A stretch of 64,000 nt of DNA. Origin: Misgurnus anguillicaudatus (Eukaryota > Chordata > Actinopteri > Cypriniformes > Cobitidae). Location of the stretch: assembly GCF_027580225.2 (NCBI RefSeq), contig NC_073358.2:31522501-31586500 (forward strand). The letters are read 5' to 3'. The position numbers and the translations under genes are program-made. Positions 32,871-45,975 of the stretch are shown piece after piece. Every line of letters starts with the position of its first letter. The stretch's first letter is position 1. Under the pieces are notes generated by a model. It had not been told where the DNA came from. It saw only the letters and a list, made by a program, of their open reading frames with translations, and did no database searches.

Positions 32871-33832
32871 GTGAAATGGAAGGCCTGGCGTAGTCTATCA
32901 TATCCATCCATGCAAAATTGGACTTTGGCATATATTTTAAAAGCATGCTATTTATATGCAATTTATCCACGCACACTTACAGGAATTGAAAATATGTATG
33001 AAATGAAATTCCCTAATTCAGCTTATGGAATTATGCAGTGTGTACATGTGCCAGACAGTACTGTACGTTGACTTTGCTTGTGATTTCTTTTCCATATTCC
33101 ATGCAATCTATTTTTTCCCCGTTCCATTTCTAGGCCATGTTACAATATTCAAAATAAAAGTTGTAAAAAGAATTTGATCTAGGCAAGCACATCTGCATAT
33201 AATCACCTACACATCACAATACATTCAAAAGTAGCAGTATCATTATGCAACAACCAGAGGAATTTAATCTCTTGTGTAGGCCTACTCTAGTGTAATCTCT
33301 TTGTATCTCTTTTATTCTGTCTTTGTAAGTGTTGTTGAAAATGGATTGGAAATGCATTGTGCATGGAAACGTGGCTTCGTCATTGTTTCCTAATAGATAG
33401 TCACACAGTCCTTTGTTTTTCCATGACACCCATGCACCTATAGTATTGTGACAAAACACTTTGAGCACAGCTAGGGGTAGCAAGGTATACAGTAGGATCA
33501 TAAGCAACCTGCGCAGTCCCCTAAAACTACAAAATCAGCTTGTGCAAAGCCTGGACTGATAAAAAAAAGTATGTTATGACTCCATGCCACCCACATGCAT
33601 TGAACACATCTGTTAAAGACTAAAGAAAGCATGTTTCATGCCTTAGGAGGTTCGAAGAGAAATTGGGAAAAAATCAAGATCAGAAAACTTAATTGCATAG
33701 GGCATTTCACTGCCAGCAACTTTGGTTGAAACACAAAATGTCCATAAATTGATTAGTCATCAGACTCCATAAAATAAACTGCTATGAGGATATTTGAGAT
33801 AGCAAAAGATAATCGACAGTAATAAAAAATCC

Positions 33833-33945
33833 TACACTGTAAAAAATGCAGCATGAATTTAAAACAACTTTTACATTTTTTACTATTCTTAAGTTTTGGC
33901 ATGTGAAAAGTTGACATAATTTATAAAAGTTTTTTTTACAGTGTA
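33833..33945. mobile_element. Short MITE
   Basis: TACACTGTAAAAAA at the left and TTTTTTTTACAGTGTA at the right form inverted ends around about 85 bases. Confidence 0.6.
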
Positions 33946-34671
33946 TAGACTCTCTAGAACCAGACAGGCAAGCAAGTGTTATATAGACTAGAGTATCATC
34001 TGGATAATAGAAAATGCACAGCATGAGTACTGCATACTGATTTTATGTCAGGAAGAAAATTAGTATGCAATTACCATTGCCTAGATGGTAGCCTATTTCA
34101 AACACATCCTGCTGCTATACTAATTACTAGTTTTCTAAAGATTATAAGTCAGATCAAACACAAATCCTAATGGAAAGATGTATATGGTGGTCATGAGGGG
34201 TTGGAAAGTGTATAAAAAAATCAGTGATTAAACCTAAATGCATGATGTATACTCTATCAGTGAGACAGATGTTCATGCTGCAGCTGAAGAATGTGGTTAC
34301 CCAATTAAAAAATAAAATAAAAATGCTTTAAATAATTTACTATGCTTTACAACATTAAAAATCACACAATTTAATATGATGAATAGATATAAGCAGAGTT
34401 GCACAGCACTGAATTCAATAAACAACACATCACACTGGAGCAGCATGAAAGCCGAGTGGAAGAGAAAAGATTTCAGTATAGTGCAGAAACAGTGATAACA
34501 GTATTGAACAGTAATAATAGCTTCCTTGTGCTTTCTTGTGCTTTAAGTGGTGGCGAAAGAAGGTCACAACAAAATGGCAGAAAATGAAGATGTTTCCATG
34601 AAGTTGTCAAATGTCTGTGAAAATCTATGAATTGAAAACTGCATTTCAATCAACTGACATTGAGACAATTA

Positions 34672-34720
34672 CTTTTAAGCATTTAGCAGACGTTTTTATC
34701 CAAAACAACTTACTAAAGTG
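34672..34720 (-). repeat. SINE tail-like sequence
   Basis: Minus-strand reading gives TTGTTTTGGATAAAAACGTC, then TGCTAAATGC, the common tail of fish tRNA-derived SINEs. The head was not found. Similar tails occur at about 39585-39655 and 52465-52500. Confidence 0.45.
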
Positions 34721-34791
34721 AGGAAAACAGCAAAGCAATTCATCACATTTTTCATCATAGCAAAAATATGGTTGCCTGTAAAAGGTAAAAA

Positions 34792-35543
34792 TTACACTGT
34801 AAGCCCATACAGGTTGATTGAACCTGAAACATTTATGGAAACTCGTTGCCCTAAAAAAGTTGATTTTGCCTGGTTGAAATAACAATTAATTTTAAGTTTA
34901 ATGTACTTAATGTTTTAATTTCTTCCAATGCACTCTTAACCCAGATTATGACATTACTAGAAATGTGTGAGGAAACCTGTTGCATATAACTTTAGTTTTA
35001 ATCACTTTATATTACTTTTGATGTTATAAATGGTATTATAACAAAAATTAATGACTGACTTTAAGTCAATCATTGAATAAACGTGATTCTCCACAGAAAC
35101 ACACAAAAAATGTGTTTTGACATACATTGTGAGTACAGTGGAGAGAAATACAATAAAATGTTTTGAACAGGGTTCATGTACGGAAACACTGATCACCTGA
35201 ATGGTGACTTCACAAAATTATCATTTACAACAAAACAACATCAATAATATAACCTATGACATTTTATTAACAAATATTTGAATAGAGAAAGTTCTTATCA
35301 GTTTTTTAATTTGTGAAAAAGCAAAAAATAATCTAAATAGTCAGGCACAAAGGATTATGGGTATTCCTCACAACATGAACTAATAATTTTAAGTTCATTT
35401 TACTTAAATGTTTTAGTTTAATAGATTTTGTAAGGTTAACAGTTAAATCAACTAAACTTTTTAAGCTTTGGCTTCAAAACAGAGAATATTAATGATTTTT
35501 CCTTGATTGTTTGAGTAAAGACAATTTCTGGTTAACAGTGTAA
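34792..35543. mobile_element. Probable MITE with TTACACTGT ends
   Basis: TTACACTGTAAGCCC at the left and GGTTAACAGTGTAA at the right are inverted ends. The interior repeats TTTTAAGTT / AATGTACTTAATGTTTTA-like words. No frame was seen and no clear duplication defined. Confidence 0.5.
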
Positions 35544-37726
35544 TCCTTGTTTTGTAAGTTTTCCATTTCCCATTTCTTTAACACGATTAAAAAGGGAATT
35601 AAAAGTGATTTCATTGTCATGAATAAGAGAGCTAGAGATCGAATTTTAGAGCTTTTTGACTAAGACTGAATCTGTTTATCACTAGCAAATCGGAATACAT
35701 GTGCATACTTTGATCTGTTTAAAAATAAGATTATGTCATGACATCATTTGTCATCATTTGTCAAATATTTTCCGTTTGTCTGCCTATTTATTCAAATAAA
35801 CACATCTTTCCTACCACTTTCAGATATTGATTAGAACAAAAAACATGCTACTTGTAAAAAGGAGTGGTTGGCTGACATCAGTTAGTTATGGCTGGTACAT
35901 TTAGCTTAGCAGGTAGGGTAATTCTGTAAGAAGGCACCAGGTGTCTCAGCAAAGGGCTATTTGAGGGCTTAGCAGGCTATCAAGAGCTGTCTCAGTGGGT
36001 GAATAAAATTTTCTCAGCTAGTGGTAAAGCAAATGCCAGGCTGCATCTTTACTGCCAGCTGAGAAAATTTAATATGACTTGAAAACTAGGGGTCTCAGAG
36101 AAGTGGTAGAAAGTTTACTGTAGCCTACCTGTTTAAAGGATTTGGTGAAATTTTAACAGGTGTTGGGATTTGCATCTTTCTCTATATAATCTTTTAAGCA
36201 CCCAAGATGCTCAAGATCAAGTTTTGGATAAACTAATTCTGGCAAATTTCTAAATGCACATTATGAATAAAATAAAATAAAAAAGAATGCAAAATGCAAG
36301 CATTTGTAGTAGTGGTCTCAGATTTTGGACCGTATGTGAATCAGCCTTTACAGTGTACAGGGCGGGATATGATCCTGATTCACATACGCAGACTTGCAGG
36401 TCATCTGTGATTTATAAAGGGAACTTTGCTTAATGTTCACATTTTGGGACATAGTTCAAACTGGAGTTTACTTGAAGGGATATTATGGGCAGTTAATGAA
36501 AGAATCACACCAACATTAATAGGGCTCCTAATGGAAATCTGTTACCAATTCTTGAGTGAGGAGGTGACACATAAATAACAGTGTTCAATGCATGGTCAAG
36601 TCTATTAAGAAACAGTTTATTTCTGTACCATAAAACAGCAGATCAATGAAGGTGAAAGGCTGTAATTAATTAGAGCGGACTAACGGCATAATGACCTGCA
36701 GTATAGAAGACATTATTTGTATAGGCTATAATTAAAAAGCTTTTAATGTTAACACATAAATGTAAGTTGCATATGCATATACAGTACATGAGTCATACAT
36801 AGTCTACAATTAGAATGTTATAGAGTTCATGTCGAGCAAACCGAAATCCTTTCGAACACAACACAAGGATACATAAGCGGCTGTTGCCTTCATAATTCAA
36901 GCCATTCTTTTTATTCATGTCTTTTAAGTGTTAAATTTGATCAGTTAAGAAGACCAGGCACCATAAAACAGCTCAAGTGCGTGAAGCCATATATTACAAG
37001 CCAAACATGTTTATGAACATAAACATGAATTTCCTTTAAAGGGCACCAATTATCCGATTCACAATTTTACTTCCCTTTGTGTGTACTGTGTAAGTGTGTA
37101 TTAGTACATGTGACGATATGGAAAAGGTACAAATCCCAAAGTAAACGATGACACAATTTATCGTTTCTAAGGTAAATCTCTTTTCTTGGACTACAACAAA
37201 CATACGGATTGTAGGCAACAGTTTACTTGTAGGCCGGTTGACGTGGACACGAAGATCATTATCATAATTCCTCCCGCTGCTGACATACAGCCTGTTAGTA
37301 TATGTTTTCATATTTAAAGAATTTACTTCTGACTAAACCATTAGTCAAAGTTTTGAGCAGTGCAGAGTAGGGCTTGTTGTTTGTCGTTTCTACGATCACA
37401 AATGCAGGCATGGTTTTGATGTTTTAATATCCTTACCTTACCAATCTGTTACGCCCTGCTCAAGCCGCGCTGTCAAAGTTGATTGATTAATTTGGTCATC
37501 TGTATTTTCTGAATCGGATTCGGCTCGTATTGATAAGCTGGTAAAGACGATATTAACTACTGTCAGCATTGCATTGTGAGCTAATCTTGAAAACATGGTG
37601 AAAAGTGTCACATTTCCGGCTGACGTCAGTGGTCTTAAGGCCAGTCATGACTTCTGGCCAATCGGAGGACACAACGCTTTTCAGAACGATGAGCTTTGTA
37701 GAAAATCAGTGCGTTTGAGGAAGGTA
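35544..37726. other. Intergenic DNA
   Basis: A fragment at about 36318-36435 is an inverted relative of the MITE at 8419-8709 (shared CCCTTTATAAATCACAGAT on the minus strand). The rest shows no gene. Confidence 0.45.
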
Positions 37727-38226
37727 GGGATTAACTCTTTCGCCGCCATTGACGAGATATCTCGTCAATTAAGAGAAAACGCTTCTCCGCCAATGACGTG
37801 ATTTTCCATCTTTCCACAATACCGCTATTATCCACCAGGTGGCACACTTCCACAACTTATACAACCCGGAAGTAGCGCCTCACGTGAAAGAGAAAGAACT
37901 CCGTGTATGTTTTAAAGATCGCTCTGCATCTGATCTCTATCAAAAGTCCTTCACAAAAATGGAATTATCTCAACTTTTTGCTCAAATTTGGGTGTTTTTG
38001 AATAAACCTACCAATTTTTGAGAGGTGATTACAAGAGAACTAATGAAGGTAGGATGAAAGTTTTTTTTTTGTTTGAAAAAAACTGTTCTTTCATCTGATA
38101 TATTGTTTGTTTATATATTTAAATAATAACATTTTCTGGAAGGCATTAAACTTTTGTGAAAATCATGAAAAATGGTGGCGCTGGCTGGCAACTTTTTTTT
38201 AAAACGCTGGCGGGAAAAGAGTTAAT
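37727..38226. mobile_element. MITE with TTAACTCTTT ends
   Basis: Left TTAACTCTTTCGCCGCCA and right GCTGGCGGGAAAAGAGTTAA are imperfect inverted ends. An internal palindrome, GACGAGATATCTCGTC, lies near the left end. It directly abuts the next element. Confidence 0.6.
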
Positions 38227-38235
38227 GGAGCAACA

Positions 38236-38869
38236 CAACACAGTCTCACGGGAAGTCGTGTTATAGTAACGAAAAATTTTGATTGATTTATTTGTGTTTG
38301 ATTGCACGAATTTCCGCTGTTTTTCGTGTCTCTGGAGACGAGTGTCTTTTTCGTCCTACCCAGCACGAATTTCTATCAATGGCTAATCGTGTCTGTGGCA
38401 TGACTTTCTTTGTCGTGTCATTTTATATTTTGTTTTCTCATCGTTGTTTCCTATTTTTAAATCATTGTCGCTTGGGGTTAGGGTTAGATCCGGGGTTTGC
38501 GTTAGGATGTTATTTTTTGCATTGGTTTCTACATGTTTTTCGTCCACTTTTAAAACTATTCTCGCCTGGAGTTGGGGTTAGAGCTGGGGTTTGGGTTAGG
38601 AAGTCGCAGAAAGTGATTCTAACCCAAACCCCAAGCGACAATGGTCAAAAAATAGAAAACAACGACGAGAAAACAAAACATACAATGACACGACACAGAA
38701 AGTCGTGACACAGACACGAACAGCCATTGATAGAAATTCGTGCTGGGAAGGACGAAAAAGACACTCGTCTCCAGAGACACGAAAAACAGCGGAAACTCGC
38801 GCCATCAAACACGAACAAATCAATCAAAATTTCTCGTCACTATAACACGACCTCCCGTGAGACTGGGTT
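38236..38869. mobile_element. Foldback element with about 245-bp inverted arms
   Basis: Left CAACACAGTCTCACGGGAAG and right CCTCCCGTGAGACTGGGTT are inverted. The arms extend through the AGACGAGTGTCTTTTTCGTC blocks almost to the centre. An 8-bp duplication GAGCAACA flanks it (38228-38235 and 38870-38877), suggesting hAT-type mobilisation. The centre holds GGGGTTAGGGTTAG and related GGGTTAG words. Open frames on either strand within the arms are mirror copies and not genes. Confidence 0.85.
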
Positions 38870-39228
38870 GAGCAACAATAATATACGGTATGAGGAAAAT
38901 AATGTTTTTTTAACCATAAACCACGCAAACACATTGTATTATACTGAATACAGAATATAACATTGCTTTTAGCAATGTAATAGATGCTCTTTAATGTATC
39001 ACTGTTTATGCCGCTAACTGGCCACAGTATGCATGTTTAGGCCATGGTGTAAATTTATCATGAAATAAATCAAATAAACTACAGAGAGATCCAAGTACTT
39101 GTGAAAGCCATATATTGCTAAATATGAAAGGTATATTACTAAACATATTACTAAACCCCATTTGTTATTAATTTTAAAAAAAGTTTAAATTCTTAAAACT
39201 TATTTTTTGCAATTAGTAAAGTACAACA

Positions 39229-39660
39229 GTATTCCCAAACCCTGTTCCTGGAGGCACGCTAACACATATTTTCCAACTCTTCCTATTCAAACACACCTGA
39301 ATCCACTCATCCACTGAATCCACTCATCATCTGATTAGCAAATCTTCCTGCAGGGGGAATCAAACCACTCCGAATGATTCAAATGCAGCAGCTCGACTGG
39401 CCGTTCAAGAGCCCAAAAGAGCTCAGTCTCACAATTTTTCATCTTATACCAGCAGATGCACGCATCAAGTTTAAGTCAAGTTTCACACATCAAGTTTACA
39501 AGTTCACTATGTGTTGTCTCCAAAGTTTGTTGAAACTTTATAACTTTGTTGCACTTCTCATATTATTGCCTACCTAAGTAGAATTGCTTTATTGTATTTC
39601 TTACTGTTGTAAGTCGCTTTGGATATAAACGTCTGCTGAATGCCTAAATGTAAATGAGTA
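39229..39660. repeat. Two dispersed repeat fragments
   Basis: 39229-39340 contains AACCCTGTTCCTGGAGGCAC, then AACACACCTGAATCCACTCA, a widespread fish repeat. 39585-39655 contains GTAAGTCGCTTTGGATA, then CGTCTGCTGAATGCC, a SINE tail. Neither has clear ends. Confidence 0.5.
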
Positions 39661-40397
39661 AATCAAAGCTACCGTGACTACATGATACAGTATATGCACA
39701 CTTGTGACTGCATGAATAAACTTCTAAATTAAGTGCCAAGTATACATATCTACACTACAATATAAGTTAGACTATTGAATTAAATTATTTGGTCTGAGAA
39801 CTGTTTAATGTGATAATATTGTTGTTTGAAAATTATATTGTCATTCTTTTAGCTTGAACAGTAGCATATGGCACTAAAAATATGGATTGATTCCCATGCA
39901 TGGGGCTGACATAAACTGATAAACTGTATATATTTAATGCAGTGTAATTGGCTATGGATAAATATGTCTGCTAGATGCATAGCAACTTGGCAGAAGCATT
40001 TTAGACAATAAATGAGGAGCTTGGATGCAAAACCCTCTAAGTGCACCTGACATGTTTTCTTGCAAATGAGTAATTTTATCAGGCTCTTATGTTTAGGTTC
40101 AGTAATTTTACACTAATGGCCATGAAAAGGTTATTAGTCACTATTTTGCGTCTAAAGGGTTTATGATAAAAGAGACGATTTTATGGGGTGGACATGTGTC
40201 TTTATGCAGCTAACAACCTCAAACGGGTGCATCTTAAGATGTGGAGGTGGACATTTTAAAGAAAGACTAACAGGTCTTTAAGGGTCAGAATTCTAGCTGA
40301 TAGACAGGTGTTCAAATACTTATTTGCAGCTGTAAATCATATATTGTGATTTCTGGATTTTTTTTAGATTATGTCTCTCACAGTGGACATGCACCTC
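39661..40397. other. Intergenic DNA
   Basis: No feature was recognised, apart from a weak SINE-tail-like stretch at 39945-39990. Confidence 0.45.
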
Positions 40398-40635
40398 CCT
40401 TACGAAAATTAACCATGGTTTTATTGTGGTAAAAGTGTAGTAACCATGGTTTTTTTGGTCTATTGATTACTATCAGCAAAACCATGGTTTTACTACACTA
40501 ACAATGGTTTAATTATCGTTTTTGAAAACCATGATTGTCAAAACCATGGTTATTTTGTAGTTACTATGGTTTTACTACAGTAACCATGGTTTTTTGGTTT
40601 TAACTGTAGTAAAACCATGGTTAAATTTCGTAAGG
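40398..40635. mobile_element. Palindrome-rich MITE (AACCATGGTT)
   Basis: Ends CCTTACGAAAATTAACC and GGTTAAATTTCGTAAGG are inverted. Inside, AACCATGGTT and its halves occur repeatedly, alternating with TTTTACTACAGTAA-type words. The interior is therefore built of short overlapping palindromes. Confidence 0.75.
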
Positions 40636-42568
40636 GCTACAATGACAATTTCAGACCTTTCCATGTGGAGAACTTGCAAAATAGCAGGGTGTTCAAATAC
40701 TTATTTTCCTCACTGTATATAAGCAGCCAGTACAAACCTCTTTCTGTTTGTTTCTTTAAAAAGAGGAATAAAGATATAGAGTATTCATCCGGACCGTCTA
40801 GTGTGGTTCTCTCCAAAAAAACTATCTCTTATCACTACTGGTGCTGAAGGGAAGATGTCCTGAATGCTCTTACAGAATGCTGCAGACCATTTCTCTTGTC
40901 ACACCTGATATAACCCACATAAACTAAAACCATCAAGGGCTGGCTATGGACCATGTGTAAGATTTGCTTAGTCTAAACCTTTGGATTATTTGCAGGATTT
41001 CTACATTAAATATGTTGAATAATTGAATTATTTTAAGGGAAATATTAAAAGTCTTGAATTTCATTTAAACAGGAAAAACATGGCAAGTGGATGTTTTTCT
41101 TCATTTGTCATTTATTTGTTTGACATAGATACATAATATTGATTGTTTACCAATCTAAAAAAGCTTTAACCAGGCATACGCATGGAGTGTTCATATTAAA
41201 AAATACTGGTAGGTAAAGGGTTAACTTTAATATTAGGCAAAAACATAATGAATTTACTTGATATGAAAGTATAAAATATGTAAAGTTTTGCCTGACATAT
41301 TTGTATGCTTCAGTGAAAGAAGAACATTGTTTGAAAAAATGTGTCAAGGGACTTTGTCATTAGACAATGAAATTAAAAGAGGGAATGTTCATACTCCTTT
41401 GATACGCTATATAAGACATCTGTTACAGTGAGCTTGTAGCAAATTACAAAAGCCCTGAACTTTATTTCTGCAGAACCTAAAGACTCAGAGAGTTTCCTAA
41501 ATAAAATGGAATGGTAATATATAATTATCTGTTTACCTTTTTTTCAGTAAGCTGTGGCACAGAAAAACTGTATGTCTTTCCAATTGTAAATTGACACAAC
41601 AATGCATGTACTAAAAATGTTATTGTCTTTCATTAACAGATTAAGTTAACAGAAGACTAAAAACAAACTTCCAAAAGCTCTGTAAAGGAAATATAAACCG
41701 CATTATACACACTGCATCAGTTTCAAACATACTGTATTCACAATTGCGTGAATTTCAAACACCAACCTTTTACAGTTTGTCAACATTTAATGCTAATTGG
41801 ACTCATTTAAATGACTTGGCCTGTCAGGATCCTGGTCATTTGTGATTTTTTTACTGCCTCACATCATATTACCACAGCACAAGACTATATAATTTAAAGT
41901 TTTATTCCTCATCAGCAGTTAGTGGATAACTACAGTGACATCAGTGACATTTAACATTCATTAAAGTGCTCTGTGTGTGTGTGAATGAGTAAGAGAGAGA
42001 AAAGAGAGAGAACATAGCAAACATGAAAGTGAACATACGTAATAAATGTACAAGGAGACACAGAACAAAAGGACTTCCTATTTATTACCTCATTATTTTA
42101 AACATGAATTATAGGTAATGATTTTGCCTTTGGCTTTGACTTTTAAGTCAATTTCACTTTGATGACAATGCCATTAAAATAAGATGAACTAACTTATTAC
42201 CAGCTATATATGAGCAAGTGAGTGCAAGTGAGTCCAACTCATTTGTAATTTTTGTTCGACTTTAAAAAATTCATGATGTTTGTCCTGTCCACATGAGTGT
42301 GTTTTCCCAGAAACCTCTCCTCCATCCTTTGGGCCACATTGTTAACCTGAGCTCGGATGCATTGTGGAAAATGAATCTGCCTGGATGAGAATCATCTTTG
42401 TCCAAAAGATTTATAGCACAGAGAATGTTTGTTAGCAGTAAAGGACCAGCAGTGGAACAGATAAAGAAAGAGAGTAAGAGCTCATAAGCAGACTGTCTTA
42501 GATTTTAGGATCCTGCGCAGTTAGTTTTAGACTTATAAGTCTCGTTGTTATTCAAATTGAAGGCTTTA
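40636..42568. other. Intergenic DNA
   Basis: AT-rich; no gene or bounded repeat was identified. Confidence 0.45.
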
Positions 42569-42817
42569 TACACTCTCAGAAAAAAGGTACAAAAAGGTAA
42601 AAAAGTTGTCACTGGAGCAACTTTATAAAAGTACACATTGTACCGTCCTAAAGGTGCATATTGGTACAATGTACACATCTGTACCTTAGAGGTAGGCCTA
42701 CATACTGGTACCTCAAAACAAAAGTACATATCTGTACCAAAATGGTACATATATAAGGGTCCCTTTTTAAAGGTAACGTCCTAGTGACAACATTTGTACA
42801 TTTTTTCTGAGAATGTA
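42569..42817. mobile_element. MITE with TACACTCTCAGAAAAAA ends
   Basis: The right end TTTTTTCTGAGAATGTA inverts the left. The interior repeats GGTACA / TGTACC words. Same family as 54175-54367, with a decayed relative in the CAP-gene intron at about 49990-50210. Confidence 0.75.
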
Positions 42818-44098
42818 CGTTGTTAAGTGCTTGTGTGTTTGCTATTCATGTGTTCAGATCTAGATTTACGATTGTTTTTCTGAGAACAGGACACATGGGT
42901 GCTGATTAAATCGGTGTTGATTTGTGCTTCAAATTTGCAACATCATATCTTCAGTCATACTGAGACAATAAGGATGATCAATATGAAATGAGCTGTTTAT
43001 GCAGTTGTGGAACTACAGCTCTGCATAAAAATGAAGCTTGTTTGTTAGAAAATGTTGTAGAGCTGGTTACAGATCAGAAACAGAATGTACTGTTACTTGT
43101 TGAATTTTTTATAAGACAATAATATTTAAATCTGTGCTGCCCACTAGTGGTCATAAAGCTACATGAACACTTTCTCAGGTTACATTTTCGTTCTTCTTTT
43201 TTTCTTTATTCTTCACGCCATTCCAGCCTCAATAGCTATATTCATGGTGAGAACTGGTTAATCCATAAACAGGTTGGGGGAGAGGGCAATTTGATATCTC
43301 CAATTCACATAATAACTTCCATGTTTTTGGCCTATGGGAGAAAACCGGAGAACCCAGAGTAAACCCACGCTGACACAGGGAGAACATGCAAACTCCACAC
43401 AAAAAAGGCCACATTTTACAAGATAAAAATGTGAGAATTAAATTGGCCTTGGTTTAGCATCTTAAAACATTTAAAACATTATTTTTAAGTGACATACAGC
43501 ACTGCTCATATAACAACAACTTAACGGCTATTGCTTTTTAAAGAAAAAAGGGCCTTTTTTAACAAGGTTTCACATGAACATGTTTTTGTCTAGAGTTTGG
43601 GATGCTTTTAAACACTATTGAAGGAGTTTTATGTATTCATGGACCTTATTGGCTGCTTTTTCTGAAGTCATCTATAAAGATATTTATTTTGTAATAGGCT
43701 ATACTACCAACATTGATTCAAACTTGGTCAGAATAATGTTGAGACACATATGTTTAATTATAAAACTTTAATAATAGTGTTGCCATTATAAAACACATAA
43801 AACAAAAATACTATATTCAGGTTGGTAGTGGGGGTTCTGAGTCGTCTTCATACTAAAATGTTGCGTACAGTCACCAAACTTATGTACTGTTGTCATCAAC
43901 TTTAAAAATCAGTCATAAGCTCGATGCTACAGGAAGTCAACCATTTGAAATATAGTGTGAATTTTTTTTAGGCTTTAATTTTTGCAAAACGTTTTTAAAC
44001 ACTTTGGATTTATGCAATTCTCACCAAATGTTTATCCTCATGCCAAGACATTGAAGATGCTGAATTATAAACATGTCTCTGATTGATAACTCAAACTG
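42818..44098. other. Intergenic DNA with one repeat fragment
   Basis: 43235-43412 contains GGGAGAAAACCGGAGAACCC and GGGAGAACATGCAAACTCCA, a dispersed fish repeat. Nothing else was recognised. Confidence 0.45.
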
Positions 44099-44526
44099 TT
44101 AAAGGGGACTTTTATAAGACTTTTTTAAGGATATCAAATAAATCTTTTATGTCCCCAGAGTACGTATGTGCAGTTCTAGCTCAAAATACCATATAGATAT
44201 TGTAACATATTAAAATTGACACTTTGTAGGTGTAAGCAAAAATGTGCCGTTTTTGGTTCTTTCCTGTTAAATGCAAATAAGCTGATCGCTGCACTAAATG
44301 GCAGTGCCGTGGTTGGATAGTGCAGATTAAGTAGCGGTATTATCCCCTTCTGACATCACAAGGGGAACCAAATTTCAATGACCTATTTTTTCACATGCTT
44401 GCAGAGAATAGTTTACCAAAAGTTACTGGTACTTTTTCACATTTTCTAGGTTGATAGAAGCACTGGAGACCCAATTATAGCACTTAAACATGAAAAAAAG
44501 TCATTCTTATGATATGTCCCCTTTAA
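44099..44526. mobile_element. TTAA-flanked MITE
   Basis: Starts TTAAAGGGGACTTTTATAAG and ends GATATGTCCCCTTTTAA-like (TTAA at 44523-44526). It is an inverted relative of 29781-30576 and shows the uninterrupted site of that element. Confidence 0.7.
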
Positions 44527-45848
44527 AATGGCAAGGAACTAAACTACTCATGAAGTAAGGGAAACAGGAAGCGTCATAATGTATCTGCTTGTGGTGTGTT
44601 TTATCTTTTAAAAGGTCAAGAGGATGTTTGCAGCTCTGAACTATAAAAACAAAATCTAAATTATTTTGTAAAATGAGCAGCCTTTTTTCATTCCTTGTAA
44701 AAAGTTAAATAAGAAGCTTTACAGTATACATATGCTCTACAGTCAATTTAATGTATCAATTTGCACTGTCACATTTTGAAAACAGGTAATTTAACTTTAA
44801 TTTTTGGCAAAGTTTAGGAAACGACAGGAAAAACCGGTTTGGGACATGACCTAAAGGTGCACATAATAAGGTGTGTTGGAAATCTTTTTTAGCGAAGGCC
44901 AGGAGACTTGGCAGTATTGCAGATAGCGATGAGCATAAGTCTTCAAATCCGAGCTTACTACTAGTGGCACAATGCCTTCAGATTACAATATAAACATAAA
45001 AGCAAGGTTACAGTCACGCAATAAAGAGACCACTTCTTCATCATAAGGATAAAGAAAAGTTCACACATTGGCCCTAAGATTTAGTCTTGACTCAAGCTAT
45101 TAATTGAATAATGAACAAAAGGCCACCAACTCACACAATGGAACAAAAGGCATCAGGGGCCAGGATAGCTTTGCTATATTGATTGGTTTAACTCTCAGAA
45201 ATGATGAACCTAGGCTATATATACGATAAAATAAAGACCATTTCCACAGGTGCTACCCACTAGATGACAGATCTGACACACCAAGATGGTTCTGAGTAAG
45301 CATGACAAACACTTCAGAAAAATGTTTCATATTAACTCTTTTTCAGGCATACTGTACCGTAGTATTTGACGTTTATATTTTGTTTTACATTTTTCTGTGA
45401 TCTTTTTAAAAACCTTTCATTTCTGACAGAATTGTGAAATTGTGGTGTGTTCAACATTACGACAAAGCTCGACTTGTTGGGTGAAAACAGTCAAGCAACA
45501 CAGGAAGTGTAAGCGCAATAGAGTTGAGCACTGAAAGTTGAGAGAGTTGAGAGGGATGAGCATTAACATGGAAAGAAGAAAAGATAAAACATGAACTTGA
45601 AAAATGGCACATGACAGAACAAGTCCGAACCCCAACCTTGTTTTTTGGTAGCGTTCAAATAAGATGTCATGCATGTTTGAAAGCAACTTGTAAAGATATT
45701 TGACTAAAAAGTGCCAAGAAATGGGCCAAAGCATGTTTTGCTTAAAGTGAACAGGTTTGTGTTCAGGTTAAGAATGTAGAAAATACCATTAGCCTTGATG
45801 TCTATGAGATGCCCTATTAATATAGTAAAATGAACATGCTTGTGTTAG
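44527..45848. other. Intergenic DNA
   Basis: No gene or clear repeat was recognised. The minus-strand frame 45417-45734 has no domain. Confidence 0.4.
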
Positions 45849-45849
45849 T

Positions 45850-45898
45850 TTGTGTGTGTGTGTGAGCGCGCGGATGTGTGTGCGCGTGTGCACGTGTT

Positions 45899-45973
<75 letters not shown>
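45850..45973. repeat. (TG)n microsatellite
   Basis: An interrupted TG tract from 45850 becomes a pure TG run at about 45901-45972. Open frames across it on both strands are artefacts of the repeat. Confidence 0.97.

Positions 45974-45975
<2 letters not shown>

Noticed and set aside
38450..38640. Interstitial telomere from GGGGTTAGGGTTAG
   Set aside because: Only a couple of units, and they are part of a foldback element family that has a second copy at 32.5 kb.
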